Shown in pieces: positions 41,781 to 50,524 of a stretch of DNA of 64,000 nt. Below the pieces are notes generated by a model that saw only the letters and a program-made list of their open reading frames with translations, had not been told where the DNA came from and searched no databases. Position 1 is the stretch's first letter. Each line of letters begins with the position of its first letter. The DNA comes from Microbacterium sp. GCS4 (lineage in GTDB: Bacteria > Actinomycetota > Actinomycetes > Actinomycetales > Microbacteriaceae), in the NCBI RefSeq assembly GCF_001262495.1, contig NZ_LGYE01000002.1:50367-114366 (forward strand), read 5' to 3'. Made by a program: the position numbers and the translations under genes.

Positions 41781-42959
41781 TCAGCGCAGGAACAGGAAGC
41801 CGAAGATCCCGAGCGCGAACGGGGCGAGTCCGACGAGCAGCAGCGCGCCGAACACGATGCCGAGGATGACCCAGGGACTCCGTCGCCGGAGCCGCCGGCC
41901 GGGCGGGGCGACGCCGATCGGCGGCGGGGTGAGCAGGCCGGAAGGGGCGGCGAAGGGCAGCGCGGGCACGCCGGTAACCGGTGGGACGGACGGATGCTGC
42001 GGCTGCGCCGGCGTGTGCCCCGTTGCAGCAACCGGTGGACCGGCCGCGAGCCGCAGCCTCTCGTCGCGCCACCGCGCCCACTGGTCGAGCTTCACCAGCA
42101 GGGCGCCGACCGCGCCGAACAGCCACGCCCACGTCGCGGGGTCGAGGGTCGACGCTTCGCGCCGCGTGTACAGGAACAGCCAGTCGTCGACGATCTCGAC
42201 GTCGAGCTCCGCGGCGTGGTCGATGAAGCGGGCCATGACGTCAGGCGTGAACAGGTAGAGCGCGTCGACCTCGTAGCCCTCGGGGCAGAACAGCGAGAAG
42301 TACCGGTCGAAGTCGCCCTCGAGCGACAGGCGCTGGTCGCGGCGGAAGCCCGTCGCGATGCTGCCGCCCAGGCCGTTGTTGCCGAGCGCGTCGAGCACGA
42401 TGTTCGGCAGCGGCACGTCGAGCTTGACGGCGACGTAGCCCCACCGGTGCGTCTGCGAGCTCTTGCCGTTGCTCGTCGTGTACTGGTAGTTGCCGAATTC
42501 CACGAAGCGCGGCTCCGTGCCCCGCAGCACATCCGTCGACATGCGCCCAGACCCCGCCTGGAAGATCATGCCGGGCAGCGGCGGTGCGTCGATCCGGTCG
42601 AGGTACGTCATCGCGTTCGCGGCGGCGAAGCGGGAGAGCCGGAACCGGGCGAGGGCCCGCTGGCGCATGCTCCGGCGCACGAGCGCCACGACTCCGACGA
42701 CGAGCCCGGTGAGCAGCACCAGGCCGATCACGCCCGTAACGGCCACACCCGTGCCGCGTCCGATCGCGTAACCGAGGCCGAGGATGAACACCCCGATCAT
42801 CGGCACGACGAGCGCCAGCGCGACGATCGCCACGACCCAGGCGGCGATGTGCGATGCGGGTGTCGGGTGCGCGGCGCGATGCGCCCGGGTGAAGGCGTCG
42901 ACCTCGGCCGGGTCCACCGGGTCGAGGAGGGCGCGGGCGTCGAAGTGTCCTGCCGTCAT
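41781..42959 (-). CDS. Uncharacterised membrane protein
   Basis: A 392-residue protein I do not recognise. Two adjacent membrane segments near residues 38-85 are followed by a soluble domain (about 100-290) with the blocks RFVEFGNYQYTTSNGKS and FDRYFSLFCPEGYEVDAL, then a proline-rich linker and one or two C-terminal membrane spans. The soluble domain resembles proteins annotated DUF3137, which is a guess. Its ATG overlaps the stop of the BenE-type transporter by 4 nt. Confidence 0.7.
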   Translation of the reverse strand: MTAGHFDARALLDPVDPAEVDAFTRAHRAAHPTPASHIAAWVVAIVALALVVPMIGVFILGLGYAIGRGTGVAVTGVIGLVLLTGLVVGVVALVRRSMRQRALARFRLSRFAAANAMTYLDRIDAPPLPGMIFQAGSGRMSTDVLRGTEPRFVEFGNYQYTTSNGKSSQTHRWGYVAVKLDVPLPNIVLDALGNNGLGGSIATGFRRDQRLSLEGDFDRYFSLFCPEGYEVDALYLFTPDVMARFIDHAAELDVEIVDDWLFLYTRREASTLDPATWAWLFGAVGALLVKLDQWARWRDERLRLAAGPPVAATGHTPAQPQHPSVPPVTGVPALPFAAPSGLLTPPPIGVAPPGRRLRRRSPWVILGIVFGALLLVGLAPFALGIFGFLFLR

Positions 42960-44152
42960 GATCCGGCCTCCCGCCGCTTCCCGAGGTGCAGCACCGTGCG
43001 CACGAGGAGTCCCGCGACGAGCGCCCAGAACGCCGCGCTCACGCCGAGCACCGCGATGCCCGAGGCGGCGACGAGGAACGTCACGACCGCGGGGAGGCGC
43101 TCGCCCGGGTCGTCGATCGCCTGCTGCACCGACGAGCCGAATGCGCCGAACAGCGCCAGACCCGCGACGGCGGGGATCACGGCCTCCGGCGCGAGAAGCA
43201 CGAGTGCGGCGAACGCGGCCGAGAACCCGCCGAGCACCAGGTACGACACTCCCGTCGAGACGCCGGCGACCCATCGGCGACGCGGATCGGGATCGACCTC
43301 GGGCGAGGCGGCGAGGGCCGCGCTGATCGCCGCGAGATTGATCGCATGACCGCCCGCGGGGGCGCCGAGCGCCGTGCCGAGTCCCGTCACGAGCATGGCC
43401 GGACGCCAGGGCACCTCGTAGCCGAAGCTGCGCATGATCGCGACTCCCGGCACGTTCTGCGACGCCATCGTCACGATGAACAGCGGCAGGGCGATGCCGA
43501 CCAGCGCGCCGAGCGTGAAGACCGGCGCGGTGAGCTCGACGCGGGGGACGAGCAGGCCGGGGTCGACGGACGCGCCCTGGTGCGCGAGCGACACCCCGAC
43601 GACCACGGCCGCGGCGGCGAACGCGAGCGGAACGGCCCACCTCGGCGCGAGGCGCGCGCACACCAGCCAGGTGACGACCACGGGGATCACGCCCCAGGGG
43701 TTCGCGACCAGGCCGGTGATGGGCGCCAGGCACAGGGGCAGCAGCACGCCCGCGAGCATCGCCTGCGCGATCGACGGCGGGATGCGGGCGATCAGCGCCC
43801 CGAGCGCGGGCCACAGCGCCGTCAGCAGGATCAGCGCCGCCGCGACGAGGAACGCTCCGACCGCGGCGGGCCACCCGCCCTCGACCGTGCCGGTCGCCGC
43901 GAGCAGGGCGGCGCCGGGCGTGGACCACGCCGAGGTGATCGGCATCCGGTACCGCCAGGCGAGCACGATGCAGGCGAGGCCCATCGTGAGGCTCAGCGCG
44001 AGGAGCCCGCTGGCCGCCTGAGCCGAGGAGGCGCCGACCGCGTGCAGCCCGGTGAGCACGACCGCGAACGAGCTCGTGAACCCGACCAGCGCCGTGACGA
44101 CCCCGGCGAGGACCGCGCGAGCGGATGCGGGGCGGGACGGGGGAGCGGGCAC
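42956..44152 (-). CDS. BenE family (benzoate/H+ symporter-like) transporter
   Basis: A 398-residue transporter with about 12 membrane segments. AGVVTALVGFTSSFAVVLTG at the N-terminus and GHAINLAAISAALAASPE near residue 275 are BenE family blocks. A distant resemblance to nucleobase transporters is expected. The GTG start is unusual: CGGAGG abuts it, too close for a ribosome site, while TACTCT lies 6 nt upstream, so a leaderless mRNA is likely. No aromatic catabolism genes are nearby, so the substrate is uncertain. Confidence 0.85.
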   Translation of the reverse strand: MPAPPSRPASARAVLAGVVTALVGFTSSFAVVLTGLHAVGASSAQAASGLLALSLTMGLACIVLAWRYRMPITSAWSTPGAALLAATGTVEGGWPAAVGAFLVAAALILLTALWPALGALIARIPPSIAQAMLAGVLLPLCLAPITGLVANPWGVIPVVVTWLVCARLAPRWAVPLAFAAAAVVVGVSLAHQGASVDPGLLVPRVELTAPVFTLGALVGIALPLFIVTMASQNVPGVAIMRSFGYEVPWRPAMLVTGLGTALGAPAGGHAINLAAISAALAASPEVDPDPRRRWVAGVSTGVSYLVLGGFSAAFAALVLLAPEAVIPAVAGLALFGAFGSSVQQAIDDPGERLPAVVTFLVAASGIAVLGVSAAFWALVAGLLVRTVLHLGKRREAGS

Positions 44153-44189
44153 CCTCCGAGAGTAGCGGGAGGCCGTGGTCGATCCGTCG

Positions 44190-44885
44190 TCAGGCGAGGC
44201 CCATCCGGTGCGCGAGCACGACGGCCTGCACGCGGTCGCGGGCGCCGAGCTTCTGCAGGATGCGGGAGACATGGGTCTTCACGGTGGCCTCGCCGATGAA
44301 CAGCGCGGCCGCGATCTCGCCGTTGCTGCGCGCGTCGGCGAGCAGGGTCAGCACTTCGGCCTCGCGGTCGGTGAGCGGTTCGAGCAGCGAGTGCGGTTCG
44401 AGCAGCGCGGGCGGGGTGACGGATGCGGCGCGTGCGGGTGCCGGCGCGGGGCCGGCCGAGAACCGGGACAGCACGCGCCGCGTGACCTCGGGAGCCAGCA
44501 TCCCGTCGCCCGCCGCGAGCGCCCGCACGGCGGCGATGAGGTCGTCGGCGCCGGCGTTCTTGAGCAGGAATCCGCTGGCTCCGGCATCCAGCGCCCGGTA
44601 GAGGTAGTCGTCGCGGTCGAACGTGGTGATGATCGCGATCTGCGCTGTGATCGCGGGGTCGGCGACGAGCAGGCGTGTGGCTTCGATGCCGTCCATGTCG
44701 GGCATCTGCACGTCCATCGTGATGACGTCGGGATGCAGAGCGGATGCCGCGGTCACGGCCTCTGCGCCGGTGGCCGCCTCGCCGACGACCTCGATGTCGG
44801 GTTGCGTGTCGAGGATGGTCCGGAACCCGGCCCGCAGCATCGCGTGGTCGTCGACGAGCAGGACCCTGATCGTGTTCTCGGTCAT
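44190..44885 (-). CDS. NarL/LuxR family response regulator
   Basis: A 231-residue response regulator. The receiver domain begins RVLLVDDHAMLRAGFRTIL, with the phosphoacceptor Asp in ITMDVQMPDMDG near residue 56 and Lys in GFLLKNAG near 108. The C-terminal LuxR helix-turn-helix is LTDREAEVLTLLADARSNG and onward. Its ATG overlaps the kinase stop by 4 nt, so the two are cognate. Targets may include the exporter and transporter genes downstream, by position only. Confidence 0.93.
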   Translation of the reverse strand: MTENTIRVLLVDDHAMLRAGFRTILDTQPDIEVVGEAATGAEAVTAASALHPDVITMDVQMPDMDGIEATRLLVADPAITAQIAIITTFDRDDYLYRALDAGASGFLLKNAGADDLIAAVRALAAGDGMLAPEVTRRVLSRFSAGPAPAPARAASVTPPALLEPHSLLEPLTDREAEVLTLLADARSNGEIAAALFIGEATVKTHVSRILQKLGARDRVQAVVLAHRMGLA

Positions 44886-46150
44886 GCCGGGTCTCCCATC
44901 GTGACGGGGGCAGCGGGTAGCGGTACCCGCGCCCGCACCCGGAGCCCGCCGCTGGCACGTGGTGCGATGTCGAGCGTCCCTCCCGAGGCTGCGGCGCGCT
45001 CGCGCATGCCGAGCTGGCCGAGTCCGGGGCGGAGAGCGGCGACCGTGCGGCCGGTGTTGACGACCTCGACCTCGACGGCCGCGTCGTCGTAGCGCACGCG
45101 CACGTCGGCTGTGGCGCCGACCCCGGCGTGACGGCGGGCGTTCGTGAGCGACTCCTGCGCGATGCGGTAGAGGTTCACGGCGACGACCGAGGGGACGGGC
45201 ACGGGGTCGCCGATCACGGCGTAGTCGGTGGGGAGCCCTGCCTCGACCGAGGCGGCGACGAGGTCGGCGATGTCGTCGAGCGAGACCGTCGACGATGCCT
45301 CCGACGTGTCCCCACCGGGGGCCCGCAGGGTCTCGAGCAGCTGGCGGAGCTCGTGGATCGCGTCGCGCGCCGACCCCTCGATCCCCGCGAGGATGCCGCG
45401 TGCCTTCTCCGGGTCCTGGTCGATCACGAGCCGTGCGGCCCCGGCCTGCACGCCCATGACCGAGACGTGGTGTGCGACCACGTCGTGCAGTTCGCGGGCG
45501 ATGCGCACCCGGTCGAGCGCGACGGCCTGCGCGGCGGTGACCTCGCGCTCGCGCTCGAGCTCGGCCGTGCGGTGCTCGAGGACCTCGCGGGCCTGCGCCG
45601 CGTTCCAGGAGCGGTCGCCGAAGTAGTACGCCCCGCCGAAGTACAGGGCGTTCAGCAGGATCTGCAGCAGCATGAACGCGACGTAGGGCGAGAGCAGACC
45701 GGCGGCGATGTCGGCCTCGTCCGCCTGCTCGAGCGCCGTGCGGTACATCGAGATGAGCAGCCACACGAACATGCCGACGATGATCGCGATCCGGACGATC
45801 GTCGCGGCCCGTCGATTGTTCATCCATGCGCCCACCGTGTACAGCGACACGAACATCGCGATGTTGCCGACGTAGATCTCCGGCACCTGCAACGAGACCG
45901 CCGCGAAGTAGGCGAGACACACGACCACGGCCACCGGGGCCGGGAAGCGACGGCGGAACGCGAGGGGCGCCGTGATGACGGCGGCGTACACGATCGCGGT
46001 CCACGGCTCGGCCCGCGTGTCGCCGTAGATCTCGGAGATCGTCGACAGTGCGGCGCTGAGGATCGCGCCGACGAACATGATGGCGGCGAGCACGAGGTCG
46101 CTGCGGCGGTCGCGGATGCTCGGGGTACGGGTGAACGGCACGACGGGCAT
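44882..46150 (-). CDS. HisKA_3 sensor histidine kinase
   Basis: A 422-residue NarX/LiaS-like sensor kinase. Five or six membrane segments in residues 25-200 lack a large extracellular domain, suggesting membrane-state sensing. A short coiled coil follows, then the HisKA_3 box ELHDVVAHHVSVM with the phospho-His, the N-box AQESLTNARRHAG and the G-box LGQLGMRERAAASGG. Likely leaderless: TACGGT lies 6 nt before the ATG. It phosphorylates the overlapping NarL-type regulator. Confidence 0.92.
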   Translation of the reverse strand: MPVVPFTRTPSIRDRRSDLVLAAIMFVGAILSAALSTISEIYGDTRAEPWTAIVYAAVITAPLAFRRRFPAPVAVVVCLAYFAAVSLQVPEIYVGNIAMFVSLYTVGAWMNNRRAATIVRIAIIVGMFVWLLISMYRTALEQADEADIAAGLLSPYVAFMLLQILLNALYFGGAYYFGDRSWNAAQAREVLEHRTAELEREREVTAAQAVALDRVRIARELHDVVAHHVSVMGVQAGAARLVIDQDPEKARGILAGIEGSARDAIHELRQLLETLRAPGGDTSEASSTVSLDDIADLVAASVEAGLPTDYAVIGDPVPVPSVVAVNLYRIAQESLTNARRHAGVGATADVRVRYDDAAVEVEVVNTGRTVAALRPGLGQLGMRERAAASGGTLDIAPRASGGLRVRARVPLPAAPVTMGDPA

Positions 46151-46224
46151 TCCCCCACCGTACGGCGAGGGGGATGCCGCGGCATCCCCCTCGCGACGGA
46201 TGCGTGTCCTCACAATCGCATGAA

Positions 46225-46260
46225 ACTTGCTATTGACAAGTGAGGTTGCTTTTTGCAAGT
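46225..46260. promoter_or_regulatory. Nested inverted repeats over a TTGACA promoter
   Basis: ACTTG-7 nt-CAAGT (46225-46241), TTGC-TTTTT-GCAA (46246-46258), and an outer pair ACTTGC / GCAAGT (46225-46230, 46255-46260). A consensus -35 TTGACA (46233-46238) lies inside. Candidate operator for the HxlR protein encoded two genes on. Confidence 0.6.
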
Positions 46261-46294
46261 ATCGATCCATCCACAAACCGACAAGGGAGTCATC

Positions 46295-46732
46295 GTGACC
46301 AGCGTCTTCGTCAACCTGCCCACCACCGATCTCGAACGCGCCAAGGCGTTCTACACGGCCCTCGGCTGCGAGATCAACCCGAACTTCACCGACGAGAACG
46401 CCGCGTGCGTGGTCTGGTCGGACACCATCTACTTCATGGTCCTGAAGCGCGAGTTCTTCCAGACCTTCACGGACAAGCCCATCGCCGACCCCACGCAGGT
46501 CGCACAGGTCTCGGTCACGTTCAGTCGTGAGTCGCGCGAGGACGTCGATGCAATCACCGAGAAGGCCCTCGCCGCCGGCGGCACCGAGCCCAAGCCCGCG
46601 CAGGACTACGGGTTCATGTACTCGCGCGACATCGACGACCCCGACGGCAACTCCCTCGGCTTCCTCTACATGACCCCGGAGGCCATCGAGAACGGCCCGG
46701 AGCACGTCGCGGAGCAGAGCGCCGGCTCCTGA
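46295..46732 (+). CDS. VOC family protein (glyoxalase/dioxygenase fold)
   Basis: A 145-residue vicinal-oxygen-chelate protein with the paired beta-alpha-beta-beta-beta modules: PTTDLERAKAFYTALG at residues 8-23 and the C-terminal DPDGNSLGFLYM. GTG start with AAGGGAG upstream. Its stop overlaps the HxlR start by 1 nt (TGATG). The chemistry of VOC proteins varies (glyoxalase, dioxygenase, antibiotic binding) and cannot be fixed here. Control by the HxlR protein is likely. Confidence 0.88.
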   Translation: MTSVFVNLPTTDLERAKAFYTALGCEINPNFTDENAACVVWSDTIYFMVLKREFFQTFTDKPIADPTQVAQVSVTFSRESREDVDAITEKALAAGGTEPKPAQDYGFMYSRDIDDPDGNSLGFLYMTPEAIENGPEHVAEQSAGS

Positions 46733-47424
46733 TGGCGGCGCGCAGTTACGGCCAGTACTGCGGTGTGACGACGGCCGTCGAGCTGATCGGGGAGCGGTGG
46801 GCGCTGCTCATCGTCCGCGATCTGCTCGTCGGGCCGCGTCGCTACACCGACCTCAAGCAGGGCCTGCCGCGCATCCCCACGAACATCCTGTCCACACGTC
46901 TGAAGGAGCTGCAGGACGGCGGCGTCGTGCGCCGCATCCCGCTGCTCCGCGGCCTCGCCTACGAGCTCACCCCCTACGGCCAGGCGCTCGAGCCGGTGAT
47001 CCTCGCTCTCGGAAGGTGGGGCTTCCAGACCATGGGCGACCCCGAAGAGGGCGACATCGTCACCGCCGACTCGCTCACGATGGCGCTGCGCACGGCCTTC
47101 CGATCGGATGCCGCCGACGACGTCGAGTACGAGCTGCATGTGGGCGAGGTCGCGCTGCACGCCTCGGTGCGCGGCGGCGAACTCGCGGTGATCCAGATCT
47201 CGCCGCCCGCCCCGCCCGTCGGCGGGCGGGAGCCGGTGAGAGAGGAGCCGGATGCCGTGATCGTCGCCGGTCCCGGCATCCGTCGTCTCATCGGCGGTGA
47301 GATCACGCCCGCCGAGGCGATCGCGCAGGACGTGGTCGCGGTCGTCCGCGGCGATGCCGCGCACCTCGAGTCATTCGCCCGCACGTTCCACATCGCGCCT
47401 CTGGGCACACCCCTTTCCGTGTAG
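46732..47424 (+). CDS. HxlR family regulator with C-terminal SCP2-like domain
   Basis: A 230-residue protein. An HxlR winged helix at about residues 10-100 (IGERWALLIVRDLLVGPRR, IPTNILSTRLKELQDGGVV) is fused to an approximately 120-residue C-terminal domain that looks like the SCP2 sterol-carrier fold, a ligand-binding module seen in actinobacterial HxlR proteins. A conserved-looking Cys at residue 10 may sense redox or electrophiles. It overlaps the VOC gene and probably controls the operon through the upstream palindromes. Confidence 0.87.
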   Translation: MAARSYGQYCGVTTAVELIGERWALLIVRDLLVGPRRYTDLKQGLPRIPTNILSTRLKELQDGGVVRRIPLLRGLAYELTPYGQALEPVILALGRWGFQTMGDPEEGDIVTADSLTMALRTAFRSDAADDVEYELHVGEVALHASVRGGELAVIQISPPAPPVGGREPVREEPDAVIVAGPGIRRLIGGEITPAEAIAQDVVAVVRGDAAHLESFARTFHIAPLGTPLSV

Positions 47425-47457
47425 TACCCGCTGTTCCCTCGTGCACAGGAGCTCATC

Positions 47458-48084
47458 ATGACCGGACGCATTCTCATCGACCTGTTCACCACCCTCGACG
47501 GCGTCGCGCAGGGGCCGGGCGGCGTGGGGGAGGACACCTCGGGCGGCTTCACCTTCAGCGGCTGGCAGGCCGGATACCCGTCGTCGGGCGTCGGCCCCGA
47601 GATCGCGAAAGGCATGGAGGGCCTCGATGCGCTGCTGCTGGGCCGCCGCACGTACGACATCTTCGCCGCGTACTGGCCGCAGCACACCGACGGACCCTCG
47701 GGTGAGATCGGGCAGCTGTTCGACCGTGTGCCGAAGTACGTCGCGACGCGCGACCCCGATTTCCCTCTCGCCTGGCAGGGAAGCTCCCGCGTGGGGGCGG
47801 ACCTCGCCGCCGAGATCGCCGACCTGCGGGAACGTCATCGTGAGGTGCACGTGATCGGCAGCATCGACTTCGTGCACACCCTGCTCGCCGAGGGGCTGTT
47901 CGACCAGCTCAACCTCTGGGTCTACCCGATCCTGCTCGGCGCGGGCAAGAAGGTGTTCCGCGACGACGCGCTGCCGTCGGTGCTCGAGCTGATCGAGAAG
48001 CCGGTGACGGATGCCGAGGGCGTGACGCTCCTCCGCTACGGCCGCACCGACCGGACGCCGGAGGTCGACACCTTCGAGGACTGA
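47458..48084 (+). CDS. Dihydrofolate reductase / RibD C-terminal family protein
   Basis: A 208-residue protein of the DHFR-like RibD-C fold: ILIDLFTTLDGVAQGPGG at the start, LLLGRRTYDIFAAYWPQH near residue 58 and the NADPH-region block HVIGSIDFVHTLLAEGL near 130. Usually an NADPH-dependent reductase of unknown substrate, not the true folate enzyme. AGGAGCTC precedes the ATG. It probably belongs to the VOC-HxlR unit, 33 nt upstream. Confidence 0.87.
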   Translation: MTGRILIDLFTTLDGVAQGPGGVGEDTSGGFTFSGWQAGYPSSGVGPEIAKGMEGLDALLLGRRTYDIFAAYWPQHTDGPSGEIGQLFDRVPKYVATRDPDFPLAWQGSSRVGADLAAEIADLRERHREVHVIGSIDFVHTLLAEGLFDQLNLWVYPILLGAGKKVFRDDALPSVLELIEKPVTDAEGVTLLRYGRTDRTPEVDTFED

Positions 48085-48088
48085 AGAC

Positions 48089-48904
48089 TCAGTCGACGCC
48101 CAGCATCCGTTCGATCACCCGCGCCACCCCGTCGTCGTCGTTCGACGCGGTGGTCTCGTCGGCGGCGTCCTTCACCGGGTCCTCGGCGTTCGCCATCGCG
48201 ACGCCGTGGCCGGCCCAGTGCAGCATCTCGACGTCATTGAGGGCGTCGCCGAACGCGACGACGTCTGCCCGGTCGATGTCGAGGTGCTCGCACAGTCGCG
48301 CGAGCCCGGTGGCCTTCGTGACGCCCTCGGCCATGACCTCGACGAACGGTGCGCCCGAGAGCGTGGCCTCGAACCCGGTCAGCCCGAGAGCGCGCAGGGC
48401 GTAGAAGACGGCCGTCGGCGCGAGCTCGGGATGCCGGATCACGAGCTTGAGGCTGGGTGCAGCGAGCACGTGCTCCAGGTCGACGCCGCCCATCGTGCGC
48501 GGGTCGCGCTTGTGGTCGGTGAGGTCGGCGATCTCCGCGTAGCCGTGCTGCGCGACGAAACCCTCGCCGCCCTCGCGCACGCTTGCGAACAGCAGGTCGG
48601 GGATGCTCGCGCGCAGCGCCGCTGCCAGCGTGCGAATCGTGTCGGCGGGGAGCTCCTCGGCGAACAGCATCCGCCCGTCGGAGAGGTGCGTCGCGAACGC
48701 GCCGTTGCTGCACAGGGCCCAGCCGTCGAAGCCGGCCCCGCTCGCGATCGCGCGCAGGCCGATCGGCTGCCGCGCGGTGACCGGGACGACGTGGATGCCG
48801 CGAGCCCGTGCCGTGTCGAGCGCCGCGCGCGTTCGCGGGCTCACCTCGACCGCGGAGGTGAGGAGCGTGCCGTCGAGGTCGGTCGCGATCAGGCGGAGAG
48901 TCAT
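48089..48904 (-). CDS. HAD hydrolase, Cof family phosphatase
   Basis: A 271-residue HAD-IIB phosphatase. Motif I DLDGTLL near residue 9, motif II VPVTARQP, the Lys region PSLKLVI and motif IV FGDALNDVEML near 215 are all present. The C2B cap lies between. Acts on sugar phosphates or related metabolites. The specific substrate is unknown. I use the ATG at 48904, directly before the conserved strand. An in-frame start at 48931 lies in repeat sequence. Confidence 0.88.
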   Translation of the reverse strand: MTLRLIATDLDGTLLTSAVEVSPRTRAALDTARARGIHVVPVTARQPIGLRAIASGAGFDGWALCSNGAFATHLSDGRMLFAEELPADTIRTLAAALRASIPDLLFASVREGGEGFVAQHGYAEIADLTDHKRDPRTMGGVDLEHVLAAPSLKLVIRHPELAPTAVFYALRALGLTGFEATLSGAPFVEVMAEGVTKATGLARLCEHLDIDRADVVAFGDALNDVEMLHWAGHGVAMANAEDPVKDAADETTASNDDDGVARVIERMLGVD

Positions 48905-49017
48905 GGCGTTTCGTCTCGCGGAGACCTGCACTGAGCGAAGCGGAGCGAGTCGAAGTGTCGCTCAATGACCGGGGACGTCATCGTCTCGTCTCGCTGCGCT
49001 CGCTCAACGACCGGCTC
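48905..49017. repeat. Intergenic repeats of Microbacteriaceae type
   Basis: This spacer is made of dispersed repeat sequence. A 27-bp stretch at 48988-49014 (GTCTCGCTGCGCTCGCTCAA, then CGACCGG) recurs exactly at 53090-53116. A second degenerate unit (GAGCGAAGCGGAGCGAGTCG, 48933-48952) precedes it. I recognise both motifs as common between genes of Microbacterium and relatives. Confidence 0.8.
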
Positions 49018-49878
49018 TCAGGAGAAGATCATCGGGAGGTCGTCGTCGTCCTCGGCGGCGCTCGTGCCGAGACGGCTGTCGTCGAGGTCGACGAGCACCG
49101 GCACGTGGTCGCTCGGCTGCTCGCCCTTGCGCTCGTCGCGGTGGATCGAAGCCGCGGTGACCGCATCCGCCAGCGTCTTCGAGCCGAGGATGAAGTCGAT
49201 GCGCACCCCCTCGTTGCGCGGGAACTTGAGGCGCTGGTAGTCCCAGTAGGTGAAGCCCTCGGGGATCAGCGGGCGCACGACATCGGTGAGTCCCGCGTCG
49301 GCAAACGCGAAGAACGCCTGCCGCTCCTCGGGGGAGACGTGCGTGGAGACGCCCTCGACGATGTCGGGGTCTCCGTTGTCCTTGTCGAACGGGATGATGT
49401 TGAAGTCGCCGACCAGCGCGAGCGCCTGCTCGGGGTTCGCCGCGAGCTCGGCCGCCGTCGCGGTCTTCAAGGCTTCGAGCCAGTGCAGCTTGTAGGCGAG
49501 GTGCGGGTCGCCCAGCGCCCGCCCGTTCGGCACGTACAGGCTCCACACGCGCACGCCGTCGATGAGCACGCCCAGCGCCCGCGCCTCGAGCGGCGCATCC
49601 GGACCCTCGTGGCCCTTCGCGAAGCCCGGCATCCCGGCGAAGGAGGTCTGCACATCCGTGATCGGGAGGCGGCTGGCGATCGCGACGCCGTTCCACTGGT
49701 TCAGTCCGTGCACCTCGACGTGGTACCCGGCCTCCTCGAACGGCCCGTACGGGAACTGCTCGGGCTTGCACTTGATCTCCTGCATCGCCAGCACGTCGAC
49801 GTCCTCACGGACGGCGAACTCGACGGTGCGGGTGACGCGGGTGCGGATGGAGTTGACGTTCCAGGTGGCCAAGCGCAT
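49018..49878 (-). CDS. xthA: Exodeoxyribonuclease III
   Basis: A 286-residue AP endonuclease/3'-5' exonuclease of base excision repair. LATWNVNSIRTR at the start, the metal-binding Glu in MQEIKCKPEQFP near residue 35, GVAIASR, VGDFNIIPFD near 150 and the final SDHVPVLVDL are all ExoIII motifs. Leaderless architecture: TAGGCT lies 6 nt before the ATG. An acidic tail of about 20 residues is extra to the core family. Confidence 0.93.
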   Translation of the reverse strand: MRLATWNVNSIRTRVTRTVEFAVREDVDVLAMQEIKCKPEQFPYGPFEEAGYHVEVHGLNQWNGVAIASRLPITDVQTSFAGMPGFAKGHEGPDAPLEARALGVLIDGVRVWSLYVPNGRALGDPHLAYKLHWLEALKTATAAELAANPEQALALVGDFNIIPFDKDNGDPDIVEGVSTHVSPEERQAFFAFADAGLTDVVRPLIPEGFTYWDYQRLKFPRNEGVRIDFILGSKTLADAVTAASIHRDERKGEQPSDHVPVLVDLDDSRLGTSAAEDDDDLPMIFS

Positions 49879-49963
49879 GGGTCCAGCCTAGTTGCGGGTA
49901 CCGACACCGGACTTCGCGTGACATCTGCGGGGGATGCCGCCCGCGCCTCCTACACTGGAAGCC

Positions 49964-50524
49964 GTGACCGCACTCGACGCAGACCGCCAGACACTCCTCG
50001 ACCTCATCACAGACGAGGCCGTGTTCCACGGGGACTTCACCCTCTCCAGCGGCAAGCAGGCGACGTACTACGTCGACATGCGCAAGCTCACGCTCGACCA
50101 CCGGGCCGCCCCCGCGATCGGCCGCATCATGCTCGACCTGATCTCCGACCTCGACGTCGTCGCCGTCGGCGGACTCACGCTCGGCGCCGACCCGATCGCC
50201 AACTCCGTGCTGCATGCCTCGGTCGCGACCGATCGCCCGCTCGACGCCTTCGTCGTGCGCAAGGAGCCCAAGGACCACGGCCGTGGCCGCCAGATCGAGG
50301 GCGCGGACGTCAAGGGCAAGCGCGTGGTCGTACTCGAGGACACATCGACCACCGGCCAGTCGGCGCTCAAGGCCGTCGAAGCCCTCCGCAAGGAGGGTGC
50401 CGAGATCGTTGCGGTCGCTGTGATCGTCGACCGCAAGACCGGAGCACAGGCCGCGATCGAGGCCGAGGGCCTGGAGTGGCGCGCCGCGTTCGACCTCGAC
50501 GACCTCGGGCTCGACCCGCAGTGA
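49964..50524 (+). CDS. pyrE: Orotate phosphoribosyltransferase
   Basis: A 186-residue enzyme that makes OMP from orotate and PRPP in pyrimidine synthesis. The PRPP motif VVVLEDTSTTGQS is near residue 119, the catalytic loop near RKEPKDHGRGRQIEG, and FTLSSGKQATYYVDMRK near 25 is a family block. GTG start, with TACACT 7 nt upstream, indicates a leaderless transcript. The stop overlaps the ROK gene by 4 nt. It sits alone rather than in a pyr operon, common for pyrE in this group. Confidence 0.92.
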   Translation: MTALDADRQTLLDLITDEAVFHGDFTLSSGKQATYYVDMRKLTLDHRAAPAIGRIMLDLISDLDVVAVGGLTLGADPIANSVLHASVATDRPLDAFVVRKEPKDHGRGRQIEGADVKGKRVVVLEDTSTTGQSALKAVEALRKEGAEIVAVAVIVDRKTGAQAAIEAEGLEWRAAFDLDDLGLDPQ

